A stretch of DNA of 7,292 nucleotides from Rhodospirillales bacterium (GCA_025352915.1 JANXSA010000280.1:1-7292), one strand, 5' to 3'; counted from the first letter of the stretch, positions 1-5,336 are shown. The notes: generated by a model from the sequence alone, not told the origin. A program made the numbers and translations.

Positions 1-616
1 ACTGGCCGAGGGCCGAGCGGGCGGCGATGGAGTCCTGGGTCAGGATGGCATCGATGAAGTAGCTGCCGGTGATCGCGGGGGGCGGGGCGAGCACGACGCT
101 GATCCGGCCGGACGGCGCCGGGGCGATATCGAGCCAGCGGAAGAACACCAGCAGCAGCAGCAGGGCGATCAGGAAGGCCGGCATCGCCTCGCCCAGGATA
201 CCGGCGCCGCGCACGGTGCGATCCTCCGGGCCGTCGCGGTTGAAGGCGGCGGCGACGCCGAGGGGCACGCCGATCAAGGCGCCGAGCAGCAGGGCATAGA
301 TCATCAGTTCGAGCGTGGCGGGAAGGCGGGCGAGCAATTGGCCGAGGACCGGGTCGCCGGTCAGCCAGGAGCGGCCGAACTCGCCGGTCAGGGTGCGGAC
401 GGCATAGCGGATCAGTTGGATGATCGCCGGCTGGTCCAGGCCGTAATCGATGGCCAGCCGGGCACGGTCGTCGGCGATGCCGTCGGGGCCGCCGAGCAGC
501 ACCACCGTGGGTGCCGCACCCAGCTTGAGCAGCATGAAGCTGAGCACGATGAAGACCAGGAGCACGAATGCCGCCAGTCCGATCAGGCGCAGGACGGCAC
601 GACCCGGTCGATCCAT
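1..616 (-). CDS. DppB/OppB-type ABC transporter permease (partial, 3' end outside window)
   Basis: This is an inner-membrane channel subunit of a peptide/nickel/opine-type ABC importer. Reading leftward from ATG at 616 gives 205 open codons to the window edge. Residues 11-32 form a first membrane helix. A periplasmic stretch follows with the family signature YGLDQP (residues 58-63) and GEFGRSWLTGDPV (78-90), then RLPATLELMIYALLLGALIG (97-116), which opens the binding-protein-dependent permease domain. A further helix follows near 150-175. The PGDP usually found after helix 1 is replaced by AAPT. The start is not certain: there is no clear ribosome site, and an in-frame GTG lies 12 nt upstream. 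The permease appears to be the first gene of its operon, because the 250 bp upstream look non-coding; a binding protein usually comes first in such operons. The family call is firm; the substrate is unknown. Confidence 0.9.
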   Translation of the reverse strand, partial: MDRPGRAVLRLIGLAAFVLLVFIVLSFMLLKLGAAPTVVLLGGPDGIADDRARLAIDYGLDQPAIIQLIRYAVRTLTGEFGRSWLTGDPVLGQLLARLPATLELMIYALLLGALIGVPLGVAAAFNRDGPEDRTVRGAGILGEAMPAFLIALLLLLVFFRWLDIAPAPSGRISVVLAPPPAITGSYFIDAILTQDSIAARSALGQ

Positions 617-642
617 CGCGTCAGGCACCCATTATCGCAGAA

Positions 643-720
643 CGGCCGGTTGCCTGGCCGGCCGCGGATGCCAAAGCTGGCTCACCCATAGGCCCCTTTC
701 CGCCGGGCGATGTCGCCCGG
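643..720 (-). other. Structured leader upstream of the DppB-type gene (two GC-rich hairpins)
   Basis: Two perfect inverted repeats lie in the presumed 5' untranslated region of the leftward permease gene. Positions 703-720 read CCGGGCGATGTCGCCCGG (8-bp arms, 2-nt centre). Positions 643-649 (CGGCCGG) pair with 658-664 (CCGGCCG) around an 8-nt loop, ending 26 nt before the start codon. No T-run follows either stem on either strand, so they are not classical terminators. The rest of 617-868 holds no gene that I can support. Confidence 0.35.
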
Positions 721-855
721 GTCTCAACCGCTGTGCGTCGATTGCCGCTCGGCTGCGCATACCACGAATCGCAGCGATGACAACCTTATGTTTAATCAAC
801 TGTAACCGGGGTGTCAGGGTTTGGGCGAGGGGGAGGGTGGGTAGGTGAATTTTAA

Positions 856-867
856 TACGATATCGTA
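856..867. promoter_or_regulatory. 12-bp perfect palindrome TACGATATCGTA, candidate operator
   Basis: A perfect dyad sits in a short AT-rich island within GC-rich surroundings, immediately downstream (leftward) of a consensus TATAAT box. The expected transcription start of that promoter falls inside the palindrome, the classical place for a repressor site. I cannot name the regulator family. The site would control leftward transcription into the DppB-type gene at 616. Confidence 0.4.
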
Positions 868-898
868 ATTATATTGACATGCTTGTGCAGCCTCGCAA
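868..898 (-). promoter_or_regulatory. Candidate sigma-70 promoter, leftward toward the DppB-type permease
   Basis: On the minus strand TATAAT occupies 873-868, and a possible -35 TTGCGA occupies 898-893 with a 19-nt spacer, longer than the ideal 17. The perfect -10 is unusual for such GC-rich DNA. It overlaps the stop codon (871-869) of the small upstream gene. Transcripts would carry a leader of roughly 245 nt before the permease ATG. Confidence 0.4.
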
Positions 899-1330
899 GG
901 AGGTTTGGCAGGGCTGGGACGACGGCAGCGGTGGCGGGTCATGCGCCGGATGCGGGCGCGGGCGGGGGCGCTGGTGGGGGTGTATGCCGGTGGCACGCCG
1001 GGGGTGTGCGGCACGGGCGACCTGGTTGAGCGCTGCGGGCGCAGGGATGGCGCGCGCGGTGCGACGGGCGCGCGGGCGCCTGGTGGCGCGGTCAGCGGCG
1101 GGAGGCAGGACGCGGGGGGGCTTTGCTGCGCGGGGGGCGGCGGGCGGGGCAAGGGTGCCGGCCTGCCAGAGCAGGAGGATCTGTTCCAGGCGGGCGAAGA
1201 TGCGGGCGAAGATGGCCGCGATCAGGGCGTGCAGGGCAGCGGACATGCGTGTCCGACCTGCCCCCGAAGGGGCGCCGGGAGCGCGAAGGGCGGTGAGTTG
1301 GGCGCCCAGAGGGGTTGGTTGCTCGTTCAT
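869..1330 (-). CDS. Small Pro/Arg/Ala-rich hypothetical protein
   Basis: The function is unknown. The 153-residue product has two parts. The N-terminal part includes MSAALHALIAAIFARIFARL (from residue 29) followed by EQILLLWQAG, which predicts an amphipathic to hydrophobic helix. From about residue 65 it becomes a low-complexity basic tail of Pro, Arg and Ala with several His. Codons in the helical part strongly prefer C or G in third position (CTG, ATC, GCC, TTC, CGC), supporting real coding. The tail is so GC-rich that several frames are open there, so its frame is less secure. The layout resembles small proteins I associate with Acetobacteraceae; this is memory, not a search. ATG at 1330 has no clear ribosome site, and ATG at 1246, just before the helix, is a fair alternative giving 126 residues. 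A promoter-like pair lies just upstream. Confidence 0.5.
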   Translation of the reverse strand: MNEQPTPLGAQLTALRAPGAPSGAGRTRMSAALHALIAAIFARIFARLEQILLLWQAGTLAPPAAPRAAKPPRVLPPAADRATRRPRARRTARAIPAPAALNQVARAAHPRRATGIHPHQRPRPRPHPAHDPPPLPSSQPCQTSLRGCTSMSI

Positions 1331-1372
1331 CCATCGGCATACTAACAGACGGTGATTGGATGCACAAGGAAA

Positions 1373-1401
1373 TTTATCTGGTATTTAAGATTTTTTTGCA
1401 A
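1373..1401 (-). promoter_or_regulatory. Candidate sigma-70 promoter for the small Pro/Arg-rich gene
   Basis: On the minus strand TTGCAA (1401-1396) and GATAAA (1378-1373) are separated by exactly 17 nt in a locally AT-rich stretch. The predicted start near 1366 gives a leader of about 36 nt to the ATG at 1330. The match is good for a GC-rich genome, but the site rests on sequence alone. Confidence 0.4.
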
Positions 1402-1418
1402 GGAGCGGTGGAAGAAAG

Positions 1419-1508
1419 AAGCGTGGATTGCTTCGCAAGGGCTCGCAATGACGGGGTTGGTGGGGCCAGGTGTGGCGAGACAGCGGGCGTTCAACTGAGT
1501 TGATGACG
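1419..1508. repeat. CATTGCGAG-type dispersed repeat, copy 1
   Basis: Copy 1 of a direct repeat. The first 35 nt (1419-1453) are identical to 1609-1643. This part contains GGATTGCTTCGC and GGCTCGCAATGACG, i.e. the motif known on the other strand as CGTCATTGCGAG...GAAGCAATCC, a sequence dispersed between genes in many bacterial genomes. A second conserved part, CGGGCGTTCAACTGAGTTGA (1484-1503), differs by one base from copy 2. Copy 1 carries about 11 nt more than copy 2 between these parts. No protein is supported here. Confidence 0.75.
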
Positions 1509-1533
1509 GCGAGAGGATGGGTAACCCTCTGAA

Positions 1534-1569
1534 CGGATGAAAGTTTTTGCTTCTTTTTTCAAAAAGAAG
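1534..1569. repeat. Palindromic repeat, short-arm version (copy C)
   Basis: CGGATGAAAGTTTTTG leads into a palindrome with arms CTTCTTTTT (1550-1558) and AAAAAGAAG (1561-1569) around TC. It belongs to the same family as copies A and B inside the sugar-type operon and lies in the same orientation as B. Its arms are 9 bp instead of 11, lacking the GT and matching AC next to the centre. It follows repeat copy 1 by 25 nt. Confidence 0.7.
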
Positions 1570-1608
1570 TGCTTGCCTGGCTTTTTTGAGGGCTGGGGGT
1601 GCGAAAGC

Positions 1609-1687
1609 AAGCGTGGATTGCTTCGCAAGGGCTCGCAATGACGAGGTTGGTGGGGAGGACTGCGGGCGTTCAAGTGAGTTGATGACG
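1609..1687. repeat. CATTGCGAG-type dispersed repeat, copy 2
   Basis: Second direct copy, 190 nt after the first at its left end. It is identical over 35 nt, then has one change (G to A at 1644), an 11-nt shorter middle, and again CGGGCGTTCAAGTGAGTTGA (1663-1682). Like copy 1, it is followed at a distance by a CGGATGA...TTTTTGCTTC block, so the pair looks like a duplicated composite unit. Confidence 0.75.
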
Positions 1688-1700
1688 ATGGGTGGGGGAA

Positions 1701-1730
1701 AGGGTGGAATGCCAAAGCGCATGCCACCCT
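1701..1730 (-). terminator. Strong hairpin 32 nt beyond the sugar-type operon
   Basis: AGGGTGG (1701-1707) pairs with CCACCCT (1724-1730). After one mismatch, ATGC (1709-1712) pairs with GCAT (1719-1722), leaving a 6-nt loop. The stem lies 32 nt downstream of the last permease stop codon, the expected place for a terminator or 3'-end stabiliser. On the minus strand only TTCCCCC follows rather than a real U-tract, so intrinsic termination is possible but not typical. Confidence 0.45.
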
Positions 1731-1744
1731 GCGAAGGGGGCGGA

Positions 1745-1763
1745 CGGATGATGTTTTTGCTTC
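1745..1763. repeat. Half copy (D) of the palindromic repeat, touching a stop codon
   Basis: CGGATGATGTTTTTGCTTC matches the left flank and first four arm bases of copy C (1534-1553), with one base lost and one changed. The palindrome is then replaced by coding sequence. The copy overlaps two bases of the TGA stop (1764-1762) of the MalG/UgpE-type gene. Confidence 0.55.
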
Positions 1764-2637
1764 AGCCCTTGACCCCGCCGGCGGTGAGGCCGGAGGCGTA
1801 TTGGTCGACGAAGAACGAGTAGACGAGGGCGACCGGCACCGAGCCGAGCAGGGCGCCGGCCATAAGCGGCCCCCAGAAGTAGAAATCCGCCCGGGTCAGT
1901 TGGACCAGCACGCCGACCGGGATGGTTCGTTCGCTGCTGGCGGTGACCAGGGTCAGGGCATAGATGAACTCGTTCCAGGACAGGGTGAACGAGAAGATGC
2001 CGGCCGAGAGGATGCCGGGGCGGGCCAGCGGGAGGGCGATGCGGATCATCGCGCCCAACCGGGTGAGGCCGTCGATGCGGGCGCATTCCTCCAGCTCGGT
2101 GGGGATGGTGCGGAAGTAGCCGCTCATCAGCCAGGTGACGAAGGGCACCAGGAAGGTGGGGTAGACGATGACCAGCGCCCAGATGTTGTCGTCCATGCCG
2201 ATGCTGGCCATGACCTCGACCATCGGGATGAAGAGCAGGCTGGTGGGCACCAGGTAGGTCACGAAGATCGCGGTGCCGACGAGTTCGGAGCCGCGAAAGC
2301 GCAGGCGGGCCAGGGCGTAACCGGCCGGGACGCCCATCAGCAGGGCGATGCCGGTGGAGAGCGTGGCGACCAGCATGGTGTTGGCGATCCAGGTGACGAA
2401 ATCGGTCTTTTCGAACAAAAAGCGGAAGTGTTCGAGCGAGGGGGTGGCGACGTAAAGTGGGCTTTTGCTGCCGTCGTAGAGTTCGGAGTCCGGCTTTAGC
2501 GCGGTGATCAGCATCCAGTAGAACGGGCCGACCAGGAAGACGAGGAAGAAGCCTAGTGGCGCCCAGATGAACAGGGCGCGCTCGAGCCTTGGGTAATGCG
2601 AGCGGGTGGTTCTGGGGGGGAGGGTGGTGGTGCTCAT
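1762..2637 (-). CDS. CUT1 carbohydrate ABC transporter permease, MalG/UgpE type
   Basis: This is the second inner-membrane subunit of a sugar/polyol/glycerol-phosphate-type importer. It is 291 residues, normal for the MalG/UgpE group. Helix 1 (about residues 20-46) ends in FYWMLITALKP. Helices follow at NTMLVATLSTGIALLMGVPA and VGTAIFVTYLVPTSLLFIPM. The cytoplasmic EAA loop that contacts the ATPase is EECARIDGLTRLGAMIRIAL (183-202), continuing PLARPG. The typical SWNEFIYAL follows, and the protein ends in GLTAGGVKG, the usual C-terminus of this group. The only start before helix 1 is ATG at 2637, which lacks a good Shine-Dalgarno (CTTGGACCCTCCCCC precedes it). It is the last gene of the operon but stands 189 bp from the preceding permease gene, across an inverted repeat. 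The substrate is not deducible. Confidence 0.93.
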   Translation of the reverse strand: MSTTTLPPRTTRSHYPRLERALFIWAPLGFFLVFLVGPFYWMLITALKPDSELYDGSKSPLYVATPSLEHFRFLFEKTDFVTWIANTMLVATLSTGIALLMGVPAGYALARLRFRGSELVGTAIFVTYLVPTSLLFIPMVEVMASIGMDDNIWALVIVYPTFLVPFVTWLMSGYFRTIPTELEECARIDGLTRLGAMIRIALPLARPGILSAGIFSFTLSWNEFIYALTLVTASSERTIPVGVLVQLTRADFYFWGPLMAGALLGSVPVALVYSFFVDQYASGLTAGGVKG

Positions 2638-2660
2638 GGGGGAGGGTCCAAGAAAGGAAG

Positions 2661-2707
2661 ATTCTTCTTTTTGTGAACAAAAAGAAGCAAAAAAACTTTA
2701 TCCGTTT
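2661..2707. repeat. Palindromic repeat copy A, left half of a 47-nt inverted pair
   Basis: This holds its own palindrome, CTTCTTTTTGT (2664-2674) and ACAAAAAGAAG (2677-2687) around GA, then C, seven A and CTTTATCC. Positions 2663-2698 are the exact reverse complement of 2787-2822 (36 nt). Over 47 nt there are about four mismatches with copy B. It sits 24 nt upstream of the MalG/UgpE-type start. Confidence 0.85.
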
Positions 2708-2738
2708 GGGCTAGTATCGCGGCGTTGAGCTTGAGGTT

Positions 2739-2773
2739 ACCCCTCACCCCGGCCCTCTCCCCCAAGGGGGGGG
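2739..2773. repeat. CCCTCACCCCGGCCCTCTCC-type dispersed motif with a G8 run
   Basis: CCCCTCACCCCGGCCCTCTC (2740-2759) resembles a motif scattered between genes in many GC-rich bacteria, often seen in spurious translations such as SPPLGERAGVRG. It is followed by a small CCCCC-AA-GGGGG stem that runs into eight G (2766-2773). It lies between inverted copies A and B. Confidence 0.55.
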
Positions 2774-2777
2774 AAGT

Positions 2778-2824
2778 AAGTGGATGAAGTTTTTTTGCTT
2801 CTTTTTGTTCACAAAAAGAAGACT
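2778..2824. repeat. Palindromic repeat copy B, right half of the inverted pair
   Basis: Mirror partner of copy A. AAGTGGATGAAG and seven T lead to the palindrome CTTCTTTTTGT (2798-2808) and ACAAAAAGAAG (2811-2821) around TC. It ends 2 nt before the stop codon of the MalF/UgpA-type gene. Transcribed leftward, it could form either its own 11-bp hairpin or a much longer stem with copy A. Confidence 0.85.
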
Positions 2825-2826
2825 TT

Positions 2827-3765
2827 CTATACGACTGTGCTGCGGCGGATGCGGCGGAGTTGCCAGATGATGAGCACGAGCAGGACGGGCAGCATGGTGA
2901 GCGAGATCGCGGCACCTTCGCCGATATTTCCGCTGGCCAGGCCGGTTTGGTAGCTCAGCGTTGCCAGGACGTGGGTGGCGTTCATCGGGCCGCCTTTGGT
3001 CAGGCCGTAGACGATGCCGAAATCCGAGAAGGTCCAGATGATCGAGAGCACCAGGGCGGTGAGCAGGACCGGCATGACCAGCGGCAGGGTGACGTAACGG
3101 AAGCGTTGCAGCTTGCCGGCGCCGTCGATCGAGGAGGCGTCGTAGAGGTCTTGGGGGATGGCCTGGAGCCCGGCCAGCACGGTGATGGCCATGAAGGGGA
3201 CGCCGCGCCAGGCGTTGACCAGGAGGACCGAGAACAGGGCGAGGTCGGGGTCGGTGAGCCATTCAAAGCCGGTCTTCATCAGGCCGGACTGGACCAGGAT
3301 GTAGTTCAGCACTGAGAAATTCGGGTTGAACATCCACAGCCAGGCCATGGTGCCGAGCACGGTGGGGACGATCCAGGGCAGCAGGATGGCGGCGCGGACG
3401 GCGCGGCGGAAGCGGAAGCTTTCGTTCAGCAGCAAGGCGAGGCCGACGCCGAGGACGAGGCGGATGATCACCGATCCCACGGTGAAGACGAAGGTGTTGC
3501 GCAGGGTTTGGCGGTAGATCTGATTTTCCCACAGCAGCTCGAAATTTTCGAGGCCGACGAAGACGCCGGGGTCGGCCAAGGTGCGGTCCGACAGGGCGTA
3601 GCCGATGGCGACGGCGAAGGGATAGGCGACCAGGGCGAGCAAGAGGATGACCACCGGGGCGACCAGCAGGTAGCCGAGTGATTTCTCGTTGTCGATCAGG
3701 TCGGTGAGGAAGCTGCGCCGGACCAGCCCTTTTGGGCGGCCCGGTGCGTTGGTGGTGGTGGACAC
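2827..3765 (-). CDS. CUT1 carbohydrate ABC transporter permease, MalF/UgpA type
   Basis: This is the first inner-membrane subunit of the sugar-type importer. It is 312 residues, normal for UgpA-like members that lack the large MalF periplasmic domain. Helix 1 spans about residues 32-57 (GYLLVAPVVILLLALVAYPF). Further helices include VFTVGSVIIRLVLGVGLALL and AAILLPWIVPTVLGTMAWLW. The EAA loop is YDASSIDGAGKLQRFRYVTL (208-227), continuing PLVMP. TKGGP, typical of this subunit, follows, and the protein ends in a basic tail. The start is GTG at 3765, 8 bp after the binding-protein stop. There is no Shine-Dalgarno, so translation is probably coupled to the gene before it. Its N-terminus STTT is also found in the partner permease. 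The family assignment is firm; the substrate is unknown. Confidence 0.93.
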   Translation of the reverse strand: MSTTTNAPGRPKGLVRRSFLTDLIDNEKSLGYLLVAPVVILLLALVAYPFAVAIGYALSDRTLADPGVFVGLENFELLWENQIYRQTLRNTFVFTVGSVIIRLVLGVGLALLLNESFRFRRAVRAAILLPWIVPTVLGTMAWLWMFNPNFSVLNYILVQSGLMKTGFEWLTDPDLALFSVLLVNAWRGVPFMAITVLAGLQAIPQDLYDASSIDGAGKLQRFRYVTLPLVMPVLLTALVLSIIWTFSDFGIVYGLTKGGPMNATHVLATLSYQTGLASGNIGEGAAISLTMLPVLLVLIIWQLRRIRRSTVV

Positions 3766-3773
3766 GAAGGCGG

Positions 3774-5096
3774 TCAGGTGCGGGTTCGGCGGCGGGCGAT
3801 CTGCTGGTATTCCTTTTCGGCCCAGTCGACGGCGGCGCGCGGGGTGAGCTGGCCGGTGCAGGCCTTGGCGAACATGTCGACCAGGATGTATTTGTTGACG
3901 GCTTCGGCGGCGGCGGGGCTGGGCGGGCCGGCATAGCCCGGCAGGCGGTTGAGCTTGTTCAGCTCACGGAAGATCTTGAGCTTGGGGTCGGCCGGCCAGA
4001 CATCTTCGGCGTCGAAGCCGGCGAGTTGGGGGATGAAGTAGGACTGGCCGGTCTTGGTCCATTTGGGCAGGAAGCCGCGGCTATACCAGGCCTTGAGGAA
4101 CTCGCGCTGGCCGGCCTTGTTGGGGCTGGAGGCGAAGGGCAGCCAGACGTTGACGTTGTAACAGGCGAAGCGCCCGGCCGGGCCGCTCGGCCATTGGCCG
4201 TGATCCATGTTGTCGACGATCAGCTTGCGGGCGGGGTCGGTGGCGGCGGCGGCGCGCGAGGCGAGGTAGATGGTGTTGACGTTGACGGTGGCGGAGACCT
4301 TGCTGGCCAGGAAGGCTTGGTTGTTGTCGGGGTCGAGCCAGGCGGTGGTACCGGGGATGAAGTGTTGGTAGATCTCCTTGTACCACTCGACGGCGGCCAG
4401 GGTGCCCGGCGAGTTGATGGCGACGGTCTTGCCGTCGGCCTCGAATTCCTTGCCGCCGAAGGCCCAGAGGACCGGGTAGTTGGTGGAGCGGCCGTCGCCC
4501 GAGGCGTGGCCCAGGGTCATGCCGATCGGGGTGCCCTTGGCGTGCAGCAGTTTGGCGGCGGCGAGCAGGTCGGCGAAGGTGTCGGGGAATTTGGTGAGGC
4601 CGACGGCTGCGAACATGTCGGTGCGCCAGTTCCAGGCGGCCGGGGCCTGGCCGATCGGCAGGGATTTCCAGCGGCCGTTGATCATTGAGGTGGCGCGGGC
4701 GGAGTCGAGCCAGCCGCCATAGGTGCGGCCGATGTCGTCGGCGAGGTCGGTGACGTCGTTGAGCTTGGCGGCGTAGACGTAGGTGTCGAATTCGACGCCG
4801 ACGGCGAGGTCGGCGCCGCGGCCGGTGCCGATGGTGGCGGCGGTCTTGGTCATCAGTTCGTCGCCGGCGAAGCGCTCGATTTTTATTTCCATGCCGGTGT
4901 CGCGGCCGAGTTCGGCGGCGAGTTCGTCGAGCATGGTGTTGGTTTGCGGGACGTACCACTGGCCGGCGAGGACGGTGAGCTTGGTGCCCTTGAGGACGCC
5001 TTGGGCGATGGCGGGGGTGGCGAGGGCTGGGGTTGTGGCGGCGGCGGCTAGGATTTTGCGGCGGGTCAGGCGGGGTTGGGCGTGATCCTGGGTCAT
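3774..5096 (-). CDS. CUT1 family extracellular solute-binding protein with Tat signal
   Basis: This is the periplasmic binding protein (family 1, MalE/UgpB-like) that delivers solute to the two downstream permeases. It is 440 residues. The N-terminus LTRRKILAAAATTPALATPA fits a twin-arginine signal (R12-R13), with likely cleavage after AIA (residue 31), so the protein may be exported folded. The mature part begins LKGTKLTVLAGQWYVP and contains typical family stretches such as DTFADLLAAAKLLHAKGTPI, YPVLWAFGGKEF and AINSPGTLAAVEWYKEIY. ATG at 5096 is preferred because GAGGAG lies 8 nt upstream; an in-frame ATG at 5162 would add 22 residues that do not look like a signal. First gene of a three-gene operon, 8 bp from the next. 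Repeated aromatic residues (W, Y) in the mature protein suit a sugar-like ligand, but the ligand cannot be named. Confidence 0.93.
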   Translation of the reverse strand: MTQDHAQPRLTRRKILAAAATTPALATPAIAQGVLKGTKLTVLAGQWYVPQTNTMLDELAAELGRDTGMEIKIERFAGDELMTKTAATIGTGRGADLAVGVEFDTYVYAAKLNDVTDLADDIGRTYGGWLDSARATSMINGRWKSLPIGQAPAAWNWRTDMFAAVGLTKFPDTFADLLAAAKLLHAKGTPIGMTLGHASGDGRSTNYPVLWAFGGKEFEADGKTVAINSPGTLAAVEWYKEIYQHFIPGTTAWLDPDNNQAFLASKVSATVNVNTIYLASRAAAATDPARKLIVDNMDHGQWPSGPAGRFACYNVNVWLPFASSPNKAGQREFLKAWYSRGFLPKWTKTGQSYFIPQLAGFDAEDVWPADPKLKIFRELNKLNRLPGYAGPPSPAAAEAVNKYILVDMFAKACTGQLTPRAAVDWAEKEYQQIARRRTRT

Positions 5097-5104
5097 CGGG
5101 GCAT

Positions 5105-5110
5105 CTCCTC
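5105..5110 (-). promoter_or_regulatory. Ribosome binding site GAGGAG for the CUT1 binding protein
   Basis: GAGGAG on the minus strand is 8 nt before ATG 5096. It decides for that start over the in-frame ATG at 5162, which lies upstream of this site. It is the only strong Shine-Dalgarno of the operon. Confidence 0.75.
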
Positions 5111-5165
5111 GTTGGTCGTTTCTTGGAACCCGTGCCTTGGGCATCGGTGTTTTGGGCGGCAACAG

Positions 5166-5180
5166 CTAATATAATATTAG
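5166..5180. promoter_or_regulatory. 15-nt AT-rich palindrome CTAATATAATATTAG, candidate operator
   Basis: Perfect 7-bp arms CTAATAT and ATATTAG surround a single A in the middle of the divergent region, 70 nt upstream of the CUT1 binding-protein start and 168 nt upstream of the family 5 binding-protein start. An AT-only core in this GC-rich DNA suggests a regulator site, and it may also contain a -10 for the leftward operon (TATTAT or TATATT). I see no matching -35 at 16-18 nt. The regulator is unknown, and none is encoded in the window. Confidence 0.45.
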
Positions 5181-5266
5181 GCACTGATTCTCGCGGCTGG
5201 CCAGTGGTTTCCTGCATGCGGTTGGTGCAATCGAGGCTTGCTTCCTGCCACTTGCCTTCGTCGCGC

Positions 5267-5296
5267 TTGTTGCCCGCGCTATGCCTCCGCTAGGAT
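5267..5296 (+). promoter_or_regulatory. Candidate sigma-70 promoter for the family 5 binding-protein operon
   Basis: TTGTTG (5267-5272) and TAGGAT (5291-5296) are separated by 18 nt. The predicted start near 5303 leaves about 45 nt before the ATG, with the ribosome site in between. The match is moderate and the assignment tentative. Confidence 0.3.
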
Positions 5297-5336
5297 TGCT
5301 GCACCGCCGCGACGCTTCGCGGTTTTCCCCCTTGGC

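Noticed and set aside
874..879. TTGACA on the plus strand as a rightward -35
   Set aside because: There is no -10-like sequence 16-18 nt downstream and no plus-strand gene follows.
879..1355. Plus-strand frames opposite the small Pro/Arg-rich protein
   Set aside because: They are Gly/Arg/Ala low-complexity translations with no family features; the opposite strand gives a coherent helical segment and better codon bias.
1419..1687. Possible CRISPR array
   Set aside because: There are only two copies, the spacing between the repeated parts is unequal, and the parts match dispersed intergenic repeats.
1342..1822. Several open frames in both directions over the repeat block (e.g. minus 1342-1722, plus 1547-1822)
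   Set aside because: They translate the repeat units themselves, lack domains or ribosome sites, and two run into the permease gene antisense or out of frame.
2634..2915. 93-codon minus frame across the permease gap, with a translation containing SPPLGERAGVRG
   Set aside because: It is a translation of dispersed intergenic repeats and the permease 3' end in another frame; such peptides are common false predictions.
3732..4688. 318-codon open frame on the plus strand rich in Gly, Val and Asp
   Set aside because: It is antisense to the CUT1 binding protein, has low complexity and no ribosome site or family signature.
5097..5162. N-terminal extension of the CUT1 binding protein from ATG 5162
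   Set aside because: The GAGGAG site lies downstream of that ATG and the added residues are charged and unlike a signal peptide; the Tat signal begins properly at 5096.
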